Both the position numbers and the translations under genes were made by a program. Under the pieces are notes generated by a model, which did no database searches, was not told the origin of the DNA, and saw only the letters and a program-made list of their open reading frames with translations. A stretch of DNA of 64,000 bases, taken from Malus domestica (Eukaryota > Streptophyta > Magnoliopsida > Rosales > Rosaceae). The stretch covers positions 34,517,001 to 34,581,000 of the forward strand of contig NC_091677.1 in NCBI RefSeq assembly GCF_042453785.1, written 5' to 3'. Positions 1 through 11,660 of this stretch are shown here, piece after piece; position 1 is the first letter of the stretch; each line of letters starts with the position of its first letter.

Positions 1-1905
1 ATACAATAAAGCATATACTTCACTAAGATGTGGTACTTCTAGACCAAATATCAATTTATCTTTATCCTCGCGAAGATAAATGATCATTTTTAGTGTCTAA
101 ATAATTTGAGTATTCAACTCATAATTTTCAATTTATATGATTCTTTAATATCATAAACATCATGGATAAGATTCATGTTGGCATATTGTTAAATTTGCAG
201 TTTGAGATAATATTTCTCTCAACACTTTATACTCTTTTTAGACTCTTCAGGAGTTTCAATTTAATATCATCAAGTCTTGCAAGAGATTTTAACAATATAA
301 TAATAATAATACTCACTAAGACAATTTATATCCTCCATTGGTATTGAGTACATAATTTATGTTTTACCTTTTCAAGGCTTTCTTCAAGCAATATGAATCC
401 TTCAGGGATTTTCTACACTTCATGACACATTTTCCTTTGAAATTTATACAAAGCAGTTTGCTCCCATGTATTCTTGAGGGATTTACTTATGAAGATATGA
501 TGTGGATGATTCAAAACCCTTCATATATGATTCTCCATTCATATTAACTTATTTACAAGAGTATAATTTTAGGTTTCAATTAGAAACCTTGTGTCATATC
601 ATGTGAGTGTATTTCACTGCATTACAAATGTCTATATATAACCTTCTAAGTTCAACATATTTTGGCTATTTGTATTGTATTCAAGTATATAGGTCCATTT
701 TTCCATGTTCTTACAAAATTGTAATGAAATTGTCTTTCTCCATTTTTGGCCAATAAATTTTGTTGACGGAAAAGAACGGGACTCAATATCAACACAGCTC
801 ATTTATGAATTTAGTAGCTACTTGTAAAAACCAACATTACTATTGGTTATCATCAATTTGTGTTCCCGTATTCTCATGTGCATGCGCATGCATAAAAGCT
901 TTTAGATATCCATTGCCTCTTTAAGATCATTACACGATCTCTTCCAGGATAGTCGTAATTTAGAGAATGCGGATCATAACCTCTTCTTGAGCGTTATAGA
1001 GCTTGGATTTTAATCTCCATTTCGGGAGTTGAGTTATTGGAACCTATACGTCTATCATGCTTCATGCATAAGACACCAAAATTCCCATGTTTGCAGATTG
1101 TCCTTATTAGGACGTATATCCATGCGGCGATTATCATGCTTCTAGTATGCAACAATTATGCTTCGGGAATGCAATAGTTTAGTAGTGCCATATTTTTCTT
1201 TTTTCGAAAGATTGAATCTGTTTTTTAGTCTAAGAATCTGCCATGCTTCAGGCGTGCAACAGAGAAATCATTTACTGCATCATTATTTTTGTCCAACAGG
1301 GACATCAATTCTTGTAGGTACATTTGCAGCAATTATATATGATTTCATCAATTTCGTTGCATCATTAATCATTCTCACTTCATTTTTCTCATTGATTGTT
1401 TCATGAATCAAAATAAGACAAATTCTCTTCGTTCTTCTATAACGGTTTTTTCTTACCATTTTTCTAGAATGCTATTTTCTCATCATTCTTATGGAACGAT
1501 GTTATTTTCTCCCCCTAACGGCGAGAAAATTGTCTTATCAAAATGACAGTCCGCAAACTACGCGGTAAACATATCCCTAGTCAAGGGTTCCAAATGTTGA
1601 GTGATAGATGGTGAATCAAATTCAACATAAATTTCCAATTTGCGTTGATGCCTTATTTTAGTATGTTGTCGCAGTTCAATAGGCACATAGATAACACAAC
1701 AAAAAACTCGTAAATGTATAATGTTTGGTTGGTTTCCAAAAACGAGTTGTACTGAGAAGTATTGATGGTTGGTAACAAATTTCAACCAAATTGATACTGC
1801 ATCATGCAAAATAGCATGTACCCATGTAAAAACTGGCAATTTTGTTTTCATGAGCAAAGCGCGGGTAATCAATTTTATCTGCTTAATAAAAACTTCTACT
1901 AAACC
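1..1905 (-). mobile_element. Decayed Ty1/copia pol remnant (integrase to reverse transcriptase)
   Basis: Read on the minus strand, 1872-1558 encodes a copia integrase C-terminal segment (LPVFTWVHAILHDA, LRVFCCVIYVPIELRQHTK, FDSPSITQHLEPLTRDMFTA). It is closely similar to the same region of the copia at 54300-54600 in this window. The similarity continues past the stop: the minus-strand GTTAGGGGGAGAAAA near 1515, and the segment around 1240-1310 (DVPVGQ..., ARLKHG) match the spacer between integrase and RT at 54616-54910. The last bases, 60-1, match the RT tail (GLEVPH...EVYALLY), so the element runs off the left edge. Most of 60-1240 is too diverged to align by eye. Stops and frameshifts make it non-functional. 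It probably belongs with the LTR at 3271-3605, but the gag/protease part between them is replaced by unrelated DNA. Confidence 0.65.
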
Positions 1906-1922
1906 AATTTGAGTATGGATAT

Positions 1923-2172
1923 AAGGAACTTTTGGTCCTTATTTAATAGTCTGTAGATTGAGACTCTTATGGCTTTTATTACAATTAAGTTGAGGCACTG
2001 CGGCACTGCAAACTTACGATACTCATCAAGGAACTTCTTGTCCTAATCTTGAGGATCAAGGGACTTCATGCCCGATCTTTTTGTATATGGAACTTTGGGT
2101 CCAATCATTTTTATATGATGAGAATCAAGAAATTGCAGGTTCTGATCTAATCAAAGAACTTTGGGTCCTTAT
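1923..2172. repeat. Five imperfect copies of a ~20-bp 'GGAACTTTGGGTCC' motif
   Basis: Variants of AAGGAACTTTTGGTCCTTAT recur at about 1923, 2028, 2058, 2087 and 2155, for example AAGGAACTTCTTGTCCTAAT and AAAGAACTTTGGGTCCTTAT. They are irregularly spaced and have no ORF. This may be the untranslated leader of a retrotransposon; that is inference. Confidence 0.5.
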
Positions 2173-2204
2173 TATATTCATCGTAACAAAAGATAAGTAT
2201 AATA

Positions 2205-2430
2205 AATAAATTAAAGCAATAGACGGTAATTCCAGCCATAATAAATAAATTGCATTTAAGTAAATAAAGTTTGTGACAAGGGCATTAATTCAACACCATT
2301 CAAATAAATCAAAACTTAAAGCAGTAGGCGGTAATACCGTCCATGATAAATAAATTGCTTTAAAGTAAATAGAACTTGTGAAAAGGTTTTAAACCAACGC
2401 CAATTCACATAAATAACAAGAAGTATTAGA
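2205..2430. repeat. ~105-bp imperfect tandem duplication
   Basis: Two consecutive copies share AAAGCARTAGRCGGTAAT, then CCATRATAAATAAATTGC, TTTAAGTAAATA and a run ending in CAA..CCA. The core GGTAAT motifs begin near 2222 and 2327. There is no coding potential. The core weakly resembles the GCGGTACAATCGCCC leader repeats at 51768-51945. Confidence 0.6.
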
Positions 2431-2510
2431 CCTCCTTTTATTTATTATTTTTCTTTCTTTTGTCAGCACTTATTCAAACCTTGTTATTATTATTTTTCTA
2501 ATTTTTGCAA

Positions 2511-2640
2511 CATGGTGCCATGCACCAATAGAAACCTTTATATTTGTTTTTTTATTTATTTATTACTTTGACCAAATGGTGCCGTGCACCATTCAAATCC
2601 CTTTACATTTTATTATTATTATTTTTCTTAGGGTGCAGTC
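2511..2640. repeat. Short tandem duplication with ATGGTGCCRTGCACC
   Basis: ATGGTGCCATGCACCA near 2513 and ATGGTGCCGTGCACCA near 2576 head two ~64-bp units. Each continues with a CCCTTTA/ACCTTTA block and a T-rich TTATTTATT/TTATTATTATT stretch. It is AT-rich non-coding DNA. Confidence 0.5.
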
Positions 2641-3255
2641 AACACCACACATTTCCAAACTTTTTTCACATGTGCCTTACCATTCCATCAATCCCCCTTT
2701 TCTATTATTTTTCTTCCTTCTCTGTCTTTGCCAGTCTCGAAATGTAGGGCCAGCGAGGTTGTTGTGGAGGTTGCCTAAATTCAATTCAATCCAAAAGGCT
2801 AGTAGAGACTGTTGTTGTTCTTGCATGGCCCAGGGAACATGACATCGCGAAACAAGAACCTTCCTACAGAGACATAGATGACATCGGGGTTGATGGAGGC
2901 ACAAGAGAGGGAGGCCTGTGTGGAGTCAGTCCTGCCATCACCATCTCAGACAATTGAGGATTCATGGGAGTCCTCGAGATCCGTTGAAAACAATGCGATC
3001 TGGGTTTCTAAGTTTGATGAGATTTTTCTGGATCTCTGGAAACCAATTATCAAGTATGAGTTTTCTCATCTCGTGACGACTACAGGTCGTAAAATTTCAA
3101 TTCTCACTGAAATTCGATGGGACGCTTCTAGTGTGGTGGGAGAGACAGAAAATGGACATACCTTTTATTCTGTGAGATTTTAGCTAACGGATGTGAGAGG
3201 TAAATAGTGCTTCACCTGATTTATGGCGTTGTGCTTTCCACTGATATGAGAGCTT

Positions 3256-3605
3256 CTCGTGCTGATAACGTGTTATAAAATTGACGGTGTGTGCAGTGGA
3301 ATAAATGAAACAAGACACAAAATTTAAGAGGTTCCTCTACAGTTAGTGTGACTGGAGTATATCCTCGGGGTAGCAGTGATACTTTCATCGAGAGTCTGAA
3401 ATAATAGTAGTACAAAAATAACTCTCTTTATTATTTCATCTCCTCTTCCTCTTTTCTCTCTCTTCCTCTTTTTTGAATTTCCTTACTTTTGATGTTGTGG
3501 GGAGTTTGTATTTATATGGAAAATAGGAGTCGTGTGAAGCAAGCCTCGAAAGGGCAAATTGCCCATTATTTAATTCTTTGAGTGAACATCCACTGTTCTA
3601 CAACA
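3256..3605 (-). mobile_element. Copia LTR with adjacent primer-binding site
   Basis: On the minus strand the LTR begins TGTTGTAGAACAGTGGATG at 3605, matching the start of the LTR at 57101 (TGTTGTAAACAGTGGGAATG). It ends ...TTATAACA at 3271. It is followed at once by CGTTATCAGCACGAGA (3270-3256), the same primer-binding-site type that follows the LTR at 51528. It is therefore the 5' LTR of a minus-strand copia. The internal region lies at lower coordinates and is mostly lost or replaced, with the pol remnant at 1-1905 the likely remainder. No second LTR is inside the window. Confidence 0.7.
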
Positions 3606-5750
3606 GTTATGATTTTTTTTTTCAAATATTTTTTACTTGTATAATGAGTGTTCGTGTTCTAAGCACACTTAAAATATTTCCTATTTAATGGAAAGCAAAG
3701 TTTCATCTTTTGTGAGACAACCCATCAAAAGAAATAAAATTATAGTAAAATTAGACTTATTTTTTAGTATGCCCGATGTAAAACTCCAATTTAATCTTAC
3801 TTTACTCCTTAAATGTCCTATTTCTCAACTTTGCACCTTAAACCTCATACTTCTCCACTTTGCACCTTCAAATTCAATTTTCATTTCACTTTGTCATTTT
3901 CCGTCAAGTCTATCAATAAGTCTATTTAAAATTTGACATGGCATGAGTAAGGACCACTTAACTGTTGATATGGTTGCCACATAATTCCTATGTCACTTAA
4001 TTGTAGAGCTTGAAAAATGTATCACTTTTGTCTCCTTATACCTTAGTTTTCTTCATGGCGTTGGATCGCCTAGTCGACATTCAAGATGGAGAGAAGGAGA
4101 GACCTCAACCATCATAATGAGATGGAGAGAAAGGCAAACGTCATATTTAGGTCGAGACTCACTTAAATATTATAAATGATGGATTGGATGAAAAATGTCA
4201 AATTGAAGCGAAATTGAGTTTGAAAGTGCAAAGTGACAAAATTTGAATTTCAAGAAGTAAAGTGAGATCACAGCTAAGTTCTAGGGCATATCAAACAATT
4301 ATTAAAAAAATTAGAATTTTTTATTTTATCAAGAAAATGGTCCAATCAATTTCTATATTTTTTTTTATTTTTCCTACAGTCACGGATAAATTTATTTCTC
4401 TTCATATTAATTTTAAATCTTTTAACAAGAAAAATGATTTTCACACTCATATTCTCTACTCTCACAGACTTCGTTTCATTGCTATTTCATATAAGAAAAT
4501 GGATGATTGCCCAAACTGCCACTGACTAGTACGCATCACAGATTGCATCACATACAAATGTTGGAGCAGGTCTTGGTATCACAACTGTAGGTTTAAGGCA
4601 AGTGGTGTTGAGAGCCAGATTCACGCTTCTATCATCACCAATCTGCCATTTTGATCCTTCCACAAATGTTTTTCTTTCGTGCAATAGACTTGTTTATATC
4701 AAAGAAGGCATGTAGCCTCTAGATGTTGTAAGTTAATCACCATGTGGTAAATATTTGCCTTTCAACACTTTAAACCAAAAAGCATTTGGGAGTATCTACA
4801 GTGTGTAGCATTATTTTGCAGGAAGGGCATCATAAATTTTCAAGTTCTCGGAAGCCCATACGCATTGGCACATTACTTTAAATCAAAAGAGAATCATTAG
4901 ACAAAAATTAGCACACATATATAAAAATCATATCCCTTTCACAATACCACTTGAAATGAACCAAGGAACTATAATCCCCATAGCCTAACTATAAAAGTGT
5001 TTATTTTGATTCACACAAATTACATTTATCACAAAATAGATTGAGAAAGCAAATAATAATAATAATAATAATAATAATTAAGATTCAAAGCTATAAATGT
5101 TATCTTAAGTGAGATTCAGTTTTAATTGGTCGAATTAGAAATTTCTCATTTGGCTACGTGTCCATATATAAATGGTGGGTTATGTGTGTTAAAAAGTTAA
5201 TAACTTAAAAATTAAATTTTTTTACCACTTACACAAAAACACATGGTGTAACATCTGTGTTTTCGTCACAATTAAAAATTTCTCCAAGAGGCATTCACAA
5301 TTTTTGTCCGAACACTCATAGAAGCTTCCTAACAGTTGTTTAATGTCATTTTGAAATCTCATACCCATTTTCATACGTCTTTTCTCAATGTTCTAAAAGG
5401 TGACTTTAGGTGGTAGCCAGCTGGTCACTGCTATAATTAGTCTCTAGACATTTAAAAAATTAAATAGGGCCTAAGTGGGCCTAGGCAGGCTATATACGAC
5501 TTTTCTTTTGTTATTTTCTTATTTTGTTAAAAAATTTAGAGTCACGACTTTCTCTTTTAGACAAAAAAAGGAAACCCATACTCTTTCTCTCTACGACTGC
5601 ATGCGTCTCCATTTGCCATAGTCTCGTCCTTGCTTTTAATAAATTCTAGTACTTTATAATTTATATAGTTTGTCATTTTACATTTTATGTTTCTAGATTA
5701 TAGTATAAGTGAACATTTACTATATTATATAATAGATTTAATTAAAATAA
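3606..5750. other. Intergenic, no gene recognised; (AAT)n microsatellite
   Basis: This is AT-rich DNA. I see no splice-consistent coding series and no protein that I recognise. The only structured item is an (AAT)n run at about 5050-5079. Short ORFs at 3688-3936 and 4262-4525 have lysine/isoleucine/phenylalanine-rich composition expected of random AT-rich DNA. Confidence 0.6.
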
Positions 5751-5751
5751 A

Positions 5752-6945
5752 GGGTAAATATCAGTTTACTATCCTCATGTTTCGTGGTTTTTAACATTTA
5801 GTACATCAAATTTTTTTCGTCCCATAATCGTGCCTAAAGTGTTAATTTTGGGACAGTCTTATACATAAAAAAAAAAAAAAAACATAATGTAACTCATAAC
5901 GTCGCTTCACCCGCAAACTTCTCTTTCACTATTCGGTCCCACATGCCCAACTTTCTTCCACTCTTCTTTTTCACCCAATGCTACAACAAGCTTGACCAAC
6001 CAAAAATCCAAAGCAATGTTCGACAAATCTCTAGTGGGCATAGAGTAAAGGTCTAGGCCTATGTGGTTTTTTATTTTAGGGTAAATATCAGTTTACTTCC
6101 CTCATTTTTCGTGGTTTTTAACATTTAGTACATCAAGTTTTTTTCGTCTCATAATCATGCCTAAAGTGTTAATTTTGGGACAATCTTATACATCTGTTAA
6201 TCAAACTGTTAAATTTACCATTAACTGATGACGTGGAGAGAATGGAGGGTGGTGCAGGTTGTAGAAGAGAGAAGGGAATGAAAGGGTGTGGGTTGCAGAA
6301 GAGAGAAGGGTTACGGTGTGCAGTCTGCAAATTAATTTTCTAGGGTTTGGTGGGTTGGTGCAGAAGAGAGAATGGAAGGATAAGGGAGGAAGGAAGAGCG
6401 AAGGGAGGGTGGTGCAGGTTGTAGGTTGTAGAAGAGAGAGGGAGGGAAGCGGTGCGGGGGGTTGGGGGAGGTAGAAGACAGGTTTTTTTTTTTTTTTTTT
6501 TTAACTCTTTCTCCAAAAAAAATCCACGTGGACCCCTTAATGACATGTGGCACCCAATCATTATCCACATAGGCGCCAAGTCATCAGTTAACGGCAGACT
6601 TAACAATTTGACTAACGGATGTATGTGACTATCCCAAAATTAATACTTTAAGTATGACTCTGGGACGAAAAAAAACTTGATGTACTAAATGTTGAAAACC
6701 ATAAAATATGAGGGTAGTAAACTGATATTTACCCTAAAATAAAAAACCACATAGGCCTAGACCTTTACTCTATGCCCACTAGAGATTTGTCAAACATTGC
6801 TTTGGATTTTTGGTTGGTCAAGCTTGTTGTAGCATTGGGTGAAAAAGAAGAGTGGAAGAAAGTTGGGCATGTGGGACCGAATAGTGAAAGAGAAGTTTGC
6901 GGGTGAAGCGACGTTATGAGTTACATTATGTTTTTTTTTTTTCTT
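5752..6945. mobile_element. Nested foldback (long inverted-repeat) element
   Basis: A left arm (about 5878-6240) is matched in inverted orientation by a right arm (about 6585-6943). The ends are ACATAATGTAACTCATAACG (5881) and its complement near 6924-6943. Arms are ~360 bp and highly similar, around a ~345-bp loop. Inside each arm lies a second terminus, AGGGTAAATATCAGTTTACT (6078), complemented at 6716-6735. This defines an inner element of ~658 bp. A third, partial copy of that inner terminus occurs at 5752-5865, immediately left of the outer arm. No transposase ORF is visible. The loop (6232-6480) is purine-rich with repeated GGTGCAGGTTGTAGAAGAG units. The structure suits a non-autonomous Mutator/foldback-type DNA transposon, but the superfamily was not established. 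Confidence 0.75.
6232..6480. repeat. Purine-rich degenerate repeats in foldback loop
   Basis: Imperfect copies of GGTGCAGGTTGTAGAAGAG and TGCAGAAGAGAGAA occur at about 6251, 6290, 6356, 6410 and 6424. A T-run follows at 6481-6501. Predicted ORFs here are low-complexity and not credible as genes. Confidence 0.6.
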
Positions 6946-7650
6946 CAATGGGCTAAGATTATGTTAAGAGAAGCAATTTGTGGTGCGTTTGTGCACCAAA
7001 TTATCGCAGGCTGAATTAATTTCAAAGATCCAATTATTTATTCCTCATTTCAGAAGGGTAGTATATTGTTTATTCCTCTGTTTCTCCGTTCGACTCTCTC
7101 CCTCCCATCACTTCTTTTTCTCCGATTTTTTGATAGATCTTTCCTGCAAAATGCATAATCGGGAATCCTCAATTTCGTTGATTCCAACATAATTTTGAAT
7201 ATTTAAATCATGATCTATTCATAGTGCTTTTGACGTTACGACTTCCCCTCAACAGTTGTATTGCTGCAATGGTGCTCCTTTGGCGGTTCGATGGATGAAG
7301 GAATGATCTGATGTGAAATCTCCAACATTCTTGACCTCTAGTATTCCTTCAAGGCGAAGATGTGTGAACTGGTCCTAGACGAAGCAAAGCAGACGGGTGT
7401 AGCGGTTTGATGCTTTTTGAGGGGTCTTGCTAAAACATCATGGTGATGGATTTAGTTGAGGTAAGTCTTCCTTTGTTCCATTAAACTTAGTCATGTCTGT
7501 AACAAACACTAGTCTACACTAACATGTAATTCAATGCAATCCGGTTAAAGTTAATGATGGCAAACAAATGCATCCTTAGTGAGTATAAATGGTGGCTGAC
7601 ATCAGATCTACAACAGAGATGTGGTGAAGGTGGGGTGGTGGTTGGGGAGT
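6946..7650. other. Intergenic, nothing recognised
   Basis: There is no recognisable coding sequence or repeat boundary. It lies upstream of the release-factor-like gene and may include distal promoter sequence. Confidence 0.5.
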
Positions 7651-7829
7651 ATTTTTGCTCACCATCATTTAGTGTGGTGTATGCTCACCACCCTATTTAT
7701 TACCGTTAGATGAGTTTGAATTTCGAGATTCGTGTAGTAGATAGGCACAAATCTCGAAATTCAAACCCATCTAATGATGATAAATAAGGTGGTGAGCATA
7801 CACCACACTAAATGGTGGTGAGCAAAAAT
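7651..7829. mobile_element. MITE, near-perfect palindrome of ~179 bp
   Basis: ATTTTTGCTCACCA starts the left arm and TGGTGGTGAGCAAAAAT ends the right arm. The arms (~80 bp each) stay complementary through the GTGTGGTGTATGCTCACCAC block, and GAATTTCGAGATT pairs with AATCTCGAAATTC across a short loop near 7730-7745. No ORF is present. A target-site duplication could not be assigned with confidence. Confidence 0.75.
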
Positions 7830-8063
7830 GCCATCGTGGTGGTTGGTGTGAGGTTTATGAAAGTCCCAAATAAATTCATCATCCTTGTTTGACAATATTA
7901 GAGAACGTGATACTTAATTTCTAGACATTTCAACAAATGGTTAAAATAATTTACCCACAATTAAAGACCAATCTAGCTGATGAGATCTAGTTCCCTGATC
8001 AGCTAAAGGAAACGGGTGAACCTAAATATTTTGGATAAATGGTTTTAGTCGAGCGAACTTAAA

Positions 8064-8172
8064 AGTGAGGGGCAAAATGTAAAGTTAAATGATAAATGTA
8101 AAGTTTAACAAAAACCAAAATGTGGGGAACTTAAAAGTGAGGGGCAAAAAGTAAAGTTAAATGATAAATGCA
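8064..8172. repeat. ~65-bp direct duplication
   Basis: The segments following AACTTAAAAGTGAGGGGCAA near 8058 and 8127 are nearly identical (GTAAAGTTAAATGATAAATG in both). It is non-coding and lies just upstream of the release-factor-like gene. Confidence 0.6.
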
Positions 8173-8368
8173 TTTAAGGGTAAATGTAAAAGATTAACTA
8201 AAATGTGGGTGTAAATAAATATTCCCTTAAATTAAAAGAAAATCGGAGGCAAGGCCCAGGGATTGAAAAGTATGCAAAGGGCAAGGCCCAAAGGGTGGGC
8301 GGCGGTGGCAATAGGCAATAGGGGTTTTGGAAACGAGGGGAGAAGAGAGAATTCAGGGACAGATGATA

Positions 8369-11300
8369 ATGGCAGTGGCACTGTCAGGGTGGAAATTGTG
8401 GTATTCATATTCATGGGGTTTAAGAGTAGTAGGGGGAGTAGGTGGTGTTTCAAGAAGCAGTGGCAGAGCAGCTGCTGCTGCTGTAACACTAAGAAGAAAG
8501 GAAAGCTTCAGCAACTGGGCGTGGTCCCAAAAACATCCACCACCGCCACAATCCTTCTTCTTCGTACGGTGCTCTAAGTATGGAAGCAGCAGCAGCAGTA
8601 GCAGCGTCAGTGCTAGTAATAGTAATGGGCCTAATGGCTCCAATGTCGGAAAAAGATATCTGGAATCTACGGACCAAGAGCTGATGAGCCAGTGCCAAAT
8701 GGACACTTTCAAGACGTCTGGTCCGGGGGGTCAGCACCGTAACAAGCGAGAGTCTGCCGTACGCCTCAAGCACCTCCCCACCGGTATTACTGCGCAGGTG
8801 ATCCATTGCTCGTCTCGATCTCTCTCTCTCTCTTCGTAGTCAATTCAATTAATTGGAATTCCAATTCTTATTTATTAGGCTGCGGAGGACCGATCCCAGC
8901 ATATGAATCGTGCCTCAGCCTTGGCTCGCCTTCGCACTCTTATAGCTCTCAAAGGTGAACAACTTCATTCCCTGTCAATATTCTTCTTCTTCTTATTATT
9001 ATTTTTAATTATCAAATTGTTATCTTATGGAACTATTCTATTCTAGTCTAGTCAGGAACACCGTCGATCTCGATGCTTATTCCCCTCCTCGAGAGCTTCT
9101 TCAAATTCTTCCCCCAAAGTCTACCATCAGAGGCTCAGATTGTGGTCCCCAAATTGGTCCCAACAATCCTAAGTTCATTTTGGTATGTTAATTCTCTTAT
9201 ATTAAGTCATTCTTTCTACTATCGTCTACCGCTGTGGACGATCTTATACTAGTCATTCTCCTTTTGCAGGGAATGCAAGCTCTGCTGGATCTCATTTTCA
9301 CAGTTGACGGTTCTGTCTCAGAGACAGCAAAGTTCCTGGGGTATACCATTCCCAATGTTCTCTACACTTTCTCCGTAATTAATAATTGTGCACATTATCC
9401 GTATTCTCTTCTTACAATCCCTTTCCAGTTGGCTCCATCTTAGATTGACTAGCCAGTTTGTATGGAGACACCATGTACATGCACCAAGGCAACAGTAGTG
9501 GTTTCAAAGTACAGCCTACATAAGTTATCATTAACAGCAAAAATTCCCACTCTTCTTTTAAAATAAAAATAAATAAATAAAAAACTACCATTTTCCAGTT
9601 CGAATTAACTTCCACTGGAGATTGACAGAACGACCAGCAACAAAAAGGGGATAAAATAGGATAGACGGGAAGATGATTCTGTTTGATGATTCACTTACTT
9701 ACAAATGGAAAGTTTTTGTTTAATTTGTGCAAACATCAGGGCGCGGAAAAAAGTTCATTATGTCTAGACAATAATTCTTCTGTTTGATAGCTTACTTGCT
9801 AAATAATGCAGGTTGAGCACAGGTGCTCTGTCGCGGTTAATACTCTCGAATGATTCTCTCCGACTAGCAGTCAATGAACTAAGGTTTTCCAAGGTAATAC
9901 TTCTAATTTTCACTATAGGAATTATCACTTCACTTTCATATTTTAGCTTTTGACTTTTGGATAACAACTTATTCCTGCTGTTATTAGGTAACTAGATGCT
10001 TTCTGTAATGCCATTTGGGGTTTGGAGGGTCAGACACATGTATCCTTAACCCTGCTTTCAGCTAGGCTATGTCCTGTGGCAAACCCACAACCTTTAGGTC
10101 ACAATGAGTTCCATGCATGATATGTTTAGGGACAAGATTAATAGTAAAATTAATTTAACAATAAAAAGTCATAAGAAACTACAAACACCCATAACGCACC
10201 AGAAAATTCAGAGTAGGAAACTAGAGTAATACAAGCGGATTTTTGTACCCACAGTATGTCCCTTCGCAAATTTTAGAAACTACGTAGTTTTAAATTGCTT
10301 CGACTCCTGTAGTTTAGGGTTGGTTCAACTCCAATGCGAGTAATAATTCCTGTAGAGTGTTGTGCAAATGGTTGGTACGAGATGAGAGGGGTAAGGAAAT
10401 AGAGAACCTGTTTTTAGAAGAAGAAATGAACTGGATTCACTCCAGGGGCTTAACACCCAAGCTTGGCTTCACACCAAATTCCTTTCGCAGGAAAGAGATC
10501 AGAGTATTTCTGAAACTGAATTTTATTTATAAACTTAATTGCTTTGCGTAAAGGCACTTACATATATTTATAGTCCAGATAACTCTTAATGGCAAAAGGC
10601 TTTTCGACTCCTATAAAATTCTAGATGCATTAACTTATTAATTTCTAGAAAGCTGCCTACCAAAGGCTTGGGGAGTAACTGCAAGGTCCATTGAAATTGA
10701 AATGAATGCACCCTCTATCTTTCTGGAACATTTAGAACCATAAAAGACAATAGTTTGATTCCTGGAAGATTCCAAAAGAAAAAACTGTAGGGAACATTGA
10801 TCCAGCCACAAAGCAAAGGCAGAGCTTTGTGGTCTCTTCCTCCATCTCTCTTGGTGAAAAACCTTAAATGATTTAGCACTGATGTCCTCATCAATTTTAT
10901 TTCGGTGCCGTTTCTATTGACCAAGAATCTTTTCCATATCAGGTTAGTGGGCTATTTTTCCTACTTCTAACTTTCTAAGCAATCTAAAAGGTAAGATAAC
11001 AATATGAAGCCATTTGGTCTTTTCCTCCTTCTCCTCTGTGGGGACCAAGATTCTTCAGGCACTAAGAGTAGTCAGTTGCATAGCATCCTTGTATAACTTT
11101 TTAGCCAAAAGTTAGAGGTTATGATCCTTGGCATTCTTAGTTGAGGGGCACCATTTTGTTTTCCTGTACGCCAGGCAACTATTGTTCCAGGATTTTATTT
11201 CCGGCTTTGTTCCTTTCCTTGCTTGTACTTGCATTAGCCATAACGAATGGTACTTGCACCAACAAATTATGTTTGCTTCTACAGTTGAAATCAGTATGGT

Positions 11301-11623
11301 TTGGATTCTAGGAAAGTGAAATAACAGAAATGAGATTTATACATTAAGAGATGAAAAAACAAAAATTTTGAAGGGTAAAAATTGTGGAAGATAGAAAATT
11401 ATGCTTGCCAGAGATTCAGATTGGCAGTAATAGTAGGAATTTTAGTGCTGTTTGAAGGGCTAAGGGTTCTAGAGAAGACCTGGATTCTAGTTGCTTTATT
11501 TTTGTAAGAAAGAAGTGTATTTTCAGGCTTTGCCACTCCAAAGAGATAAGAGAAGTAGGGGTTCTTTTAGTCTAGAATAGAGTGGCGTGGTAATAATTAC
11601 CCCCACAAACATCTTCCTCACCT

Positions 11624-11660
<37 letters not shown>

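Noticed and set aside
6286-6606. ORFs on both strands near 6.3-6.6 kb
   Set aside because: They come from purine-rich repeats in the loop of the foldback element.
8232-8806. Minus-strand ORFs over exon 1 of the release-factor-like gene
   Set aside because: Antisense shadows of a GC-rich exon; Leu/Pro-rich, no homology recognised.
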